From RGIG3009 sp045595845 (GTDB lineage: Bacteria > Bacillota > Clostridia > Oscillospirales > Acutalibacteraceae): a DNA stretch of 64,000 nucleotides. The notes under the pieces were generated by a model. It searched no databases. It worked only from the letters and a program-made list of their open reading frames with translations, and was not told the origin of the DNA. Of this stretch, positions 57,595 to 64,000 are shown one piece after another. A program made the translations under genes and the position numbers. The DNA lies in NCBI GenBank assembly GCA_045595845.1, contig JAZOBF010000043.1:10904-74903 (forward strand). The letters are read 5' to 3'. Every line of letters begins with the position of its first letter. Within the stretch, counting starts at the first letter, position 1.

Positions 57595-59124
57595 ATGAAA
57601 AAACAAGTTAAAATGGATGCCAACGGGCATCGGAAATTCGGTATGCGCGACTGCGTAGCTTATGCAGCGGGCGATCTTGGCTGTAATATGAGCTTTGCGC
57701 TCAAAGGCACGATCATGCCCTTGTTCTGGACTCAGGTAATGGGTCTGAGCGCCTGGTATTCGCTTTTAATTGTAATTCTCCAGGTTTGGGATGCCATTAA
57801 CGACCCCCTTATCGGTTCGATTGTTGATGCCGACAGACGCCAATACAAGAAAAACAAATTCCTACAATACATATGGGCCGGTTCCATCGGCCTTATCATT
57901 GGCGGTGCTTGTTGTTTTCTTCCGTTCCCCGGTGCTCCCGAATGGGCAAAGATTATCATCTTTATGGCGGGTTATATTATTTGGGACGCATTCTACACCG
58001 TTGCAAACGTTCCCTATGGTTCGCTCCTCTCTCTAATCTCAAAAAATCCCGCTGACCGTGCCTCTCTCTCTGCGTGGAGATCCGTTGGTTCCATGGTGGG
58101 CAACATGCTTCCTATGGTCATCCTTCCTTTCTTGGTTTATAACGAGGATAAGTCACTCAATGGTCCGATGGTATTTGTTGCGGCGCTCGTAATGGGTGCC
58201 CTTGGATTCCTGTGCTTCCAGTTCATGATTAAGAACACAGAAGTTCGTGTCAACACCGAAGTCACCGTGAACGAGGATCAGCCTAAATTCAATGTGTTTA
58301 AGGCAATGGGTAACTTTATCAAGAACCGCCCGGCCGTCGGCGCAACGCTCGCGGCTATGGGTATGTTCATCGGTATGCAGGGTGCTAATACCGCCGTTTC
58401 GGTTACGTTCCAGATCTACTTCAAGAATCCCGAAATCTCCGGCCTTATTTCTATGTTCGCAATGCTCCCGATCGTGATTTTTACGCCTCTTGCTCGCAAG
58501 ATGGTTACCAAATATGGTAAAAAAGAACTTTCGATACTCGGTTCCGTCTGTTATATTGTTGGTGCGGCCGTGCTCTTTGCGGCGCCTCTTGGTCTTGTTT
58601 CGGTCGGCGAAAACAATACGGGTATCGATCTTATCCTGTACATTGTTGCTCAACTGGTTATGTCCCTCGGTATGGGCATTTACTCCACCGTTTCGTGGGC
58701 GATGATGGGCGATGCCATTGACTACAATGAGTGGAAGACCGGCACACGTGAAGAGGGTGTGGTGTATTCGCTTCACTCGTTCTTCCGTAAGCTCGCTCAG
58801 GGCGTTGGTCCTGCCGTTGCACTCACCATTATGCAGGGTATGGGTTACATCAACAATGCTAACCTTGATGCAACGGGCAACTACACCAATATCCCCGACG
58901 CGGCAGGCAAATTTAACGCAATAAATGTTGAATGGCTCGGTTGGGATTTTGCAGTAGAGCTTCGTTCTCTCGTGGCAATCCTCTTCCTCGTAGCAGGCGT
59001 CATGTTGTTCATTGGTCTTGGGCTTGTCTACAACCTTGACAAGAAGACTCTGGAAAAGATGAATGCAGAGCTTGCTGAAAGAAAAGTTGCCGTTCCGGAC
59101 GCAGAGGAAACAGTTACGGGATAA
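57595..59124 (+). CDS. GPH-family (glycoside-pentoside-hexuronide) sugar transporter
   Basis: 509 residues, about 12 helices. FGMRDCVAYAAGDLGCNMSFAL, QVWDAINDPLIGSIVDADRR and the later DAIDYNEWKTGTREEGVVYSLHSF are the GPH signatures. It imports glycosides or hexuronides with protons or sodium. The second of two ATGs, nine bases from AGAGG, is used. Its place between uxu genes and GH2 suggests glucuronoside uptake. Leucine codons are mainly CTT/CTC, unlike the rest of the window. Confidence 0.93.
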   Translation: MKKQVKMDANGHRKFGMRDCVAYAAGDLGCNMSFALKGTIMPLFWTQVMGLSAWYSLLIVILQVWDAINDPLIGSIVDADRRQYKKNKFLQYIWAGSIGLIIGGACCFLPFPGAPEWAKIIIFMAGYIIWDAFYTVANVPYGSLLSLISKNPADRASLSAWRSVGSMVGNMLPMVILPFLVYNEDKSLNGPMVFVAALVMGALGFLCFQFMIKNTEVRVNTEVTVNEDQPKFNVFKAMGNFIKNRPAVGATLAAMGMFIGMQGANTAVSVTFQIYFKNPEISGLISMFAMLPIVIFTPLARKMVTKYGKKELSILGSVCYIVGAAVLFAAPLGLVSVGENNTGIDLILYIVAQLVMSLGMGIYSTVSWAMMGDAIDYNEWKTGTREEGVVYSLHSFFRKLAQGVGPAVALTIMQGMGYINNANLDATGNYTNIPDAAGKFNAINVEWLGWDFAVELRSLVAILFLVAGVMLFIGLGLVYNLDKKTLEKMNAELAERKVAVPDAEETVTG

Positions 59125-59138
59125 TCATTCGTAGGACT

Positions 59139-59175
59139 TACAGTGTCCGATCATCGGTCGGGCACTGTATTTTTA
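59139..59175 (+). terminator. Intrinsic terminator after the GPH gene
   Basis: ACAGTGTCCGA pairs with TCGGGCACTGT (one G-T pair), followed by TATTTTT. Confidence 0.82.
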
Positions 59176-59262
59176 AAAAGATTTTTATACTCGCTATGTA
59201 CAAACGGATTTAATATGTAATCGATATAATGATTTCGTCATTAATTTTGTAGGAGAAAAACC

Positions 59263-61545
59263 ATGAGACAAATACTGAATCTTAACGAAAATTGGCTCTT
59301 TAAGAAGGACACCACCGATATTACCGCCCGCGACGGTGAGGAGATTTCTATTCCTCACTCGTGGAACGCAATAGACGGCCAAGACGGCGGAAACGACTAC
59401 TTCCGCGGCTCGTGCCTTTATGTCAAAACAATTGATAAAGCGTTGCTTCCTGCGGCAGATCTCTACTATCTTGAATTCCGCGGAACCAACTCCTCGGCGG
59501 ATCTTTTTGTCGGCGGGAAAAAGCTCGCTCATCACGACGGGGGGTACTCCACATGGCGTGTTAACATAACTGACGCGCTGACCGATAAGACTGACATTGC
59601 GCTTATTGTTGATAACAGTGTCAACGACACCGTTTATCCCCAGATGGCAGACTTTACCTTTTACGGCGGTATCTATCGCGATGTCAATCTGATCTGTGTC
59701 AATAACACCCATTTTGATTTGGATTACTACGGCGCCCCCGGTATCAAGATTACGCCTCATGTGGACGGCACAGATGCCTCTGTTGAGGTCGAAGCCTTTG
59801 TCAAGAATCTTGCCGATGGACAGAAGCTGGTCTACGCTATCTACGACAAGGACGAAAACGAGTTGCAGAAGATTGAAACGACAGAAACAAAGGTTACCTT
59901 TGAAATCAAGGATGTTCATCTCTGGCACGGTCGTCGCGACCCCTATCTCTATTGTTGTGAAGTCGAGATTGTTGAAAATGGCGAGGTGCTAGACAATGTA
60001 TGCAATCGTTTCGGTTGCCGCACCTTCAAAATCGATCCCGACAACGGTTTCATCCTCAACGGCGAGGAATATCCTCTGCGCGGCGTATCGCGTCATCAGG
60101 ATCGATGGGGAGTCGGAAACGCACTTCTTCCCAAGCATCACGAAGAGGACATGGATCTTATCTGTGAGGTGGGCGCCACCACGATCCGTCTCGCCCACTA
60201 TCAGCACGATCAGTATTTTTACGATCTTTGCGACGAACGCGGTCTTGTGATCTGGGCAGAGATTCCCTACATTTCAAAGCATATGCCGGGTGGGCGTGAA
60301 AACACGATTTTGCAGATGAAAGAGCTTGTAGCGCAAAATTATAACCACCCCTCTATCGTTGTCTGGGGGCTTTCCAATGAGATCTCCATCGGTGGCTCAG
60401 ACGAGGACCTTCTTGAAAATCACCGCATTCTCAACGACCTCGTTCACGAGATGGACCCGACGCGTTTGACAACTATTGCCGCTGTTTCCATGTGTAAAAT
60501 GGACGATCCGTATCTTTTGATTCCGGATGTCGTATCCTACAACCATTATTTTGGCTGGTACGGCGGAGACACTTCCATGAACGGGCCTTGGTTTGACAAA
60601 TTTCACGAAACACATCCCCGTATTCCGATCGGCTGTTCGGAATACGGTTGTGAGGCACTCAATTGGCACACCTCCGATCCGAAACAGGGTGACTATACCG
60701 AGGAATATCAGGCATATTACCACGAGGAGCTCATCAAACAGCTCTTTACCCGCAAGTATCTCTGGGCAACCCATGTGTGGAATATGTTTGACTTCGGCGC
60801 TGATGCAAGAGCCGAGGGTGGTGAAAACGGACAAAACCATAAAGGTCTTGTTACCTTTGACCGCTCTTATAAAAAGGACTCGTTCTATGCGTATAAGGCA
60901 TGGCTCGTTTCTCCAAAAGTCGATCCCTTCGTGCATTTGTGCTCAAAGAGATATGTGGATAGGGTAGAGGATGTAACAAAGGTTACCGTATATTCCAATC
61001 TTCCCGAGGTGGAGCTGTTCGTAAACGGCGAGAGCATAGGCACCAAGACGGCAGAAGATCACTTCTTCTATTTCGATGTCAAGAACGAGGGTGAGAGTCA
61101 TATCGTTGCAAAAGCAGGTGAGTATACCGACGAAGGAACGATACGCAAGGTCGATGAAATGAACATGGATTATGTTCTTGTCGAAAAGGGTGCCGTTCTT
61201 AACTGGTTCGACATCAATGCTCCCGAAGGACGCTTTTCGCTCAACGATAAGATTTCCGACATTATGGAATCGAAGCGAGGAAAGCTGTGGTTCTTAGGTG
61301 TTGGCCTGGCCATCAAGAAGAAGATGGACGGCAACAAAAAAGGTAGCAAAGGCGAGAAAAAGTCCGGCGGTTTTGAGGTGAATCTCAAAGACGCCGGCTC
61401 GAGCGGACTTATGCAAATGATGGGCGGTTTTACCATTCTTCGTCTTACGAGCATGATGGGCATGATGAACATTTCCTTTACTAAGGAAGAGCTTCTCAAG
61501 ATGAACAAACAGCTTAACCGCATAAAGAAGCCCAAGAAAAAGTAA
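59263..61545 (+). CDS. Glycoside hydrolase family 2 enzyme (beta-galactosidase or beta-glucuronidase)
   Basis: 760 residues. Domains in order: jelly-roll sugar-binding (about 1-165), immunoglobulin-like (165-265), and catalytic barrel (265-560) with acid/base E373 in WGLSNEIS and nucleophile E460 in GCSEYG. LRGVSRHQDR and HYQHDQYFYDLCDERGLVIWAEIPYIS are typical. NHKG after the barrel matches the NxK position of glucuronidases, but beta-galactosidases can also have it. A Ig-like domain and a 95-residue C-terminal extension follow, the latter Lys/Gly-rich then Met-rich. No signal peptide, so cytoplasmic. Context favours glucuronosides. Confidence 0.9.
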   Translation: MRQILNLNENWLFKKDTTDITARDGEEISIPHSWNAIDGQDGGNDYFRGSCLYVKTIDKALLPAADLYYLEFRGTNSSADLFVGGKKLAHHDGGYSTWRVNITDALTDKTDIALIVDNSVNDTVYPQMADFTFYGGIYRDVNLICVNNTHFDLDYYGAPGIKITPHVDGTDASVEVEAFVKNLADGQKLVYAIYDKDENELQKIETTETKVTFEIKDVHLWHGRRDPYLYCCEVEIVENGEVLDNVCNRFGCRTFKIDPDNGFILNGEEYPLRGVSRHQDRWGVGNALLPKHHEEDMDLICEVGATTIRLAHYQHDQYFYDLCDERGLVIWAEIPYISKHMPGGRENTILQMKELVAQNYNHPSIVVWGLSNEISIGGSDEDLLENHRILNDLVHEMDPTRLTTIAAVSMCKMDDPYLLIPDVVSYNHYFGWYGGDTSMNGPWFDKFHETHPRIPIGCSEYGCEALNWHTSDPKQGDYTEEYQAYYHEELIKQLFTRKYLWATHVWNMFDFGADARAEGGENGQNHKGLVTFDRSYKKDSFYAYKAWLVSPKVDPFVHLCSKRYVDRVEDVTKVTVYSNLPEVELFVNGESIGTKTAEDHFFYFDVKNEGESHIVAKAGEYTDEGTIRKVDEMNMDYVLVEKGAVLNWFDINAPEGRFSLNDKISDIMESKRGKLWFLGVGLAIKKKMDGNKKGSKGEKKSGGFEVNLKDAGSSGLMQMMGGFTILRLTSMMGMMNISFTKEELLKMNKQLNRIKKPKKK

Positions 61546-61602
61546 GGTTCCTATAAGTCGCAGCCTTGTATTATTGTACAACCGTGTTTATCCATCGCAT
61601 AT

Positions 61603-61641
61603 AGAAGGGGGAGAAAGCCAAATTGGCTTTCTCCCCCTTCT
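61603..61641 (+). terminator. Intrinsic terminator after the GH2 gene
   Basis: A very long 18-base perfect stem AGAAGGGGGAGAAAGCCA/TGGCTTTCTCCCCCTTCT with a three-base loop, then TTCTTGT. Confidence 0.88.
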
Positions 61642-61723
61642 TTCTTGTGCAAATGCCACCTGTTATTTACCGTCAAATAGACCCTGCAAGCCAAACCTCG
61701 TCACCTTTGTAAAAGTAAAAAGT

Positions 61724-61762
61724 AAAAACGAGGCATGACCGTTTCGGTCATCCCTCGTTTTT
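61724..61762 (-). terminator. Intrinsic terminator of the TIR gene
   Basis: AAAAACGAGG-C-ATGACC pairs with GGTCAT-C-CCTCGTTTTT around a short loop, giving a T-tract on the minus strand. Confidence 0.8.
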
Positions 61763-61857
61763 TGGTGCGGTTGTTCATAACCAACCTAACAAACAAACGC
61801 AAAACGCCGTTTGTTAACACGCTGTTCGCAGACCGTGCAAAAACATTGTAAAAATAA

Positions 61858-64000
61858 TTACGCGAATATGTTTTTCCATCTTCTGATGTCGCACTGGCCA
61901 TCGCTGTTATCTCCTATTGCTACTGCCGTACCATCCCTTTTGAGACCGATCGTATGCCCATCGCTCGCCGAAATCGCAACGATGTCCGTCCAATCGGCAA
62001 CCGCGCATCGACCATTCTCATTAGATCCTGTGGCTACAACCGTGCCATCTTTTTTAAGGGCAACCGTATAGTAATTCGTGGCAATAACCGAAACGATATC
62101 TGTCCACGCCTCAACCTCGCATTCGCCGTTCCCGTTGAACCCCGTTGCCACAACGGTGCCATCGCGTTTGAGTCCCACGGTGTGAGTCCCGCCTGTAGAA
62201 ATAGCAACAATGTCCGTCCATTGCGTCACGTTACACTGACCGTAGTCATTATCGCCAACGGCAACCACCGTACCATCTTTTTTAAGACCTACGGTGTAAC
62301 GCTCACTCGCGGCAATAGCGGTAATATCTTTCCACCCCTTCACGTCACATTCACCGAAATCGTTTGACCCTGTGACAACAACGGTCCCGTCTTTTTTGAG
62401 GCCAAATGTATGCGGATACGTTATTACCCCTCCGGAATTTATTGCTATGAAATCGTAACGTGAAAGCCGACCACCTGCCACCACTCCCTCAACCGCTAAA
62501 ATCTGGGTAATGTCTTTCCAATCCTTAACATCGCATTGTCCGTAGTCATTATTACCTTTCGCAACCACCGTTCCGTCTTTTTTGAGGCCGACCGTATGGG
62601 CGTGGGTGAGTGAGATCGAGGTGATATCTTCCCAATTCAACAGATTACATTGTCCATAGTCATTATCGCCTACCGCCAACACCTTGCCGTCGCGTTTGAG
62701 TCCGACCGTGTGAATGCCACTTGTAAAAGCTGAAACGATACCCGTCCAATTGCCGACTTCGCATTGTCCGTAATAATTATCACCAACTGCATTAACCGTA
62801 CCTGCTACATTCACTCCTACAGTATGACTGCCGCTTGCCGCAACAGCGGTGATGTTTTTAAATGGTGTGGGATTAAAGCTCGTAACAAAAAGCGAAATTG
62901 CCGTCGCAATAGCAGTAATGGAGGAAAACGCTATAGCACACCCCTTCGCCATTTCCTTGTTTGCTTTCGCTAGTCGCTCGTCCTCATTTTTTCGGAATTG
63001 TATGTTTTTTTTGCAGATGTCTTCCAGTTCCGTGTTTCCAAAACGCACAGCTTTTTTATAATATGGATTATCAGAGAAAATACGCAGATTTTTTTCGAGC
63101 GATTTAACACTGCAAACCCGCTGGCTTACCAACAACCTGATCGTATAAGCTTCCGCACATTCGGGATCTATCTCTAATACCCGCTCGCAAAGTTTGCCCG
63201 CCTTTCTCCACTCCCTGTCTTCGAGCGCCATGGTTGCACGCTTAAGTAAGATCGGTACGGTTTCCCTGTTATCGGGCGTTGCCAGCGTTTCGCGGACAAA
63301 AGGAGCAACAGCGGCATCCCGTCGTTCAGCCAGCTTGCCGATACCGTTAATCAAATCCTGCATAAACCCAAGGCGTGACATATCCAGCGCTTGCAAATGT
63401 GAGAATTCTTCCGGCAGATCGTACGGGTCCATGTCGCGGTAGGCGGGAATGAGCATTTTTCGCGCACCGTTCTTAATCAGCGCAAGATAGCGGCTCCATT
63501 CGTTCCGCACCCAAACAGCATTGAAATGTTCGGGTTTGGTGCCGAGTACGATCATCACCTTGGCAGAATTGAGTGCCGCAAAGATGTACGGCTCATACGC
63601 CGTTCCCAGCTTATCCTCCAGCGTAACGCGCGAGAAGAACACCTTAAATCCTTCTCTGCTCAACTCATTGTAAAGCTCCTGCGCCAAAACGCTATCGTGC
63701 GTACGTCTGCCCGTGCTATCGGTTTCCTTATAGCAAATGAACACATCGAAGGGCTCTTCCTTTTGCGAGATCGCCAAAATTCCCTTTTGGATGCGGTCAA
63801 TGCTCTCCGCCTCCTCCATATAGATGGCGCGCTGACTGCCGTCGGCATACTGCAACGCCGACTTATAGTTCTCGTCCGCCAGCACCGAGGTGTATTGCAT
63901 ACGGTTTACCGTATGAATCCGCTTGTGCGTGACGGGATCCTCCACGTATTCGATACCGTAGCGACAAAGCACCAAGGACCAATACGCCTCCGCATCGGTG
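61858..64000 (-). CDS. TIR-domain, single-pass membrane protein with RCC1-like repeats (partial, N-terminus outside window)
   Basis: At least 714 residues, with the frame still open at the right edge. Order: EAYWSLVLCRYGIEYVEDP (shared with TIR proteins having an N-terminal extension), a TIR domain (FDVFICYKETDS; DKLGTAYEPYIFAALNSA; catalytic-type Glu in VWVRNEWSRY), a TPR-like helical part (ERVLEIDPECAEAY), a membrane helix (AFSSITAIATAISLFVTSF), then seven 38-residue repeats plus a final strand, each HTVGLKKDGTVVA.G.NDYGQC..W.DI. Repeat 3 has a 24-residue insertion. Positive charge before the helix predicts TIR inside and repeats outside. Confidence 0.88.
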   Translation of the reverse strand, partial: TDAEAYWSLVLCRYGIEYVEDPVTHKRIHTVNRMQYTSVLADENYKSALQYADGSQRAIYMEEAESIDRIQKGILAISQKEEPFDVFICYKETDSTGRRTHDSVLAQELYNELSREGFKVFFSRVTLEDKLGTAYEPYIFAALNSAKVMIVLGTKPEHFNAVWVRNEWSRYLALIKNGARKMLIPAYRDMDPYDLPEEFSHLQALDMSRLGFMQDLINGIGKLAERRDAAVAPFVRETLATPDNRETVPILLKRATMALEDREWRKAGKLCERVLEIDPECAEAYTIRLLVSQRVCSVKSLEKNLRIFSDNPYYKKAVRFGNTELEDICKKNIQFRKNEDERLAKANKEMAKGCAIAFSSITAIATAISLFVTSFNPTPFKNITAVAASGSHTVGVNVAGTVNAVGDNYYGQCEVGNWTGIVSAFTSGIHTVGLKRDGKVLAVGDNDYGQCNLLNWEDITSISLTHAHTVGLKKDGTVVAKGNNDYGQCDVKDWKDITQILAVEGVVAGGRLSRYDFIAINSGGVITYPHTFGLKKDGTVVVTGSNDFGECDVKGWKDITAIAASERYTVGLKKDGTVVAVGDNDYGQCNVTQWTDIVAISTGGTHTVGLKRDGTVVATGFNGNGECEVEAWTDIVSVIATNYYTVALKKDGTVVATGSNENGRCAVADWTDIVAISASDGHTIGLKRDGTAVAIGDNSDGQCDIRRWKNIFA

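Larger units (their letters stand above)
61546..61857. other. Intergenic stretch between GH2 and TIR genes
   Basis: 312 bases between converging genes. It holds two terminators and otherwise low-complexity or unremarkable sequence. No reading frame with a ribosome site or known RNA seen. Confidence 0.7.

Noticed and set aside
63967..63975. A TTG start for the TIR gene inside the window
   Set aside because: The frame stays open to the right edge, and upstream residues (DAEAYWS) continue a family-conserved stretch, so the true start is outside.

Overview
The window looks like chromosomal DNA of an anaerobic, endospore-forming member of the Clostridia (Oscillospirales/Ruminococcaceae-like), probably from a gut community. 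The sequence shows the spoIIAA-spoIIAB-sigF operon, spoIIR and spoVAE, oxygen-sensitive class III ribonucleotide reductase (nrdD, nrdG), a 2x[4Fe-4S] ferredoxin, a cysteine T-box and a SAM-I riboswitch, Gram-positive style Shine-Dalgarno sites, and many intrinsic terminators. Genus cannot be fixed from these genes. I saw no rRNA, tRNA, CRISPR array or insertion sequence.

Layout. 1-2.7 kb: GldG/GldF/GldA-like ABC exporter (minus; GldG cut by the left edge). 2.8-7.7 kb: RibF-HAD fusion, phosphodiesterase, three unknown small proteins, rsmI, a TrmN6-like methyltransferase and ferredoxin. 7.9-15.5 kb: dnaD-dnaI followed by a PASTA pseudokinase, nagA, membrane and coiled-coil proteins, a Q/N repeat peptide, ydbC-like gene and uppP. 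15.5-22 kb: yifB/comM, PFL and ACT proteins, ispE, spoIIR, ybaK, two small HTH regulators and a small lipoprotein. 22-26.2 kb: trxB, nrdD with a fused redoxin domain, and nrdG, with tandem NrdR-box-like sites before nrdG and before nrdD. 26.4-31.6 kb: spoIIA operon, then recA-recX-rimO-pgsA. 31.6-34.7 kb: Cys T-box, cysE, cysS and two small genes. 34.7-43.3 kb: ldh, AraC regulator and alr; DUF1538 plus double-PII pair; spoVAE; GDPD and MFS transporter. 43.3-53.9 kb: beta-CASP RNase, SAM riboswitch and metK, rsmD, coaD, a NifU-like/GGGtGRT pair, two PfkB kinases, a DtxR-type regulator and small redox enzymes. 54-61.5 kb: hexuronate/glycoside cluster (fructuronate reductase, uxuA, AraC, GPH transporter, GH2) whose leucine codon choice differs from the rest. 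61.8-64 kb: TIR - TPR-like - transmembrane - RCC1-like repeat protein, cut by the right edge.

How the parts work together. NrdG activates NrdD; the fused redoxin plus TrxB offers an electron route for deoxynucleotide synthesis. The T-box couples cysteinyl-tRNA charging to cysteine synthesis (cysE) and charging (cysS). The SAM-I element controls metK. The spoIIA products and SpoIIR act in the same forespore-to-mother-cell signalling step. Most remarkable are the receptor-like TIR protein, the RibF-HAD fusion, the catalytically dead PASTA kinase, the NrdD-redoxin fusion, the DUF1538/double-PII pair, and two intrinsic terminators whose 3' arms hold the ribosome site of the next gene (spoIIR, ldh).

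All motif and family calls were made by eye from the sequence. Start codons were chosen by Shine-Dalgarno spacing and family length.
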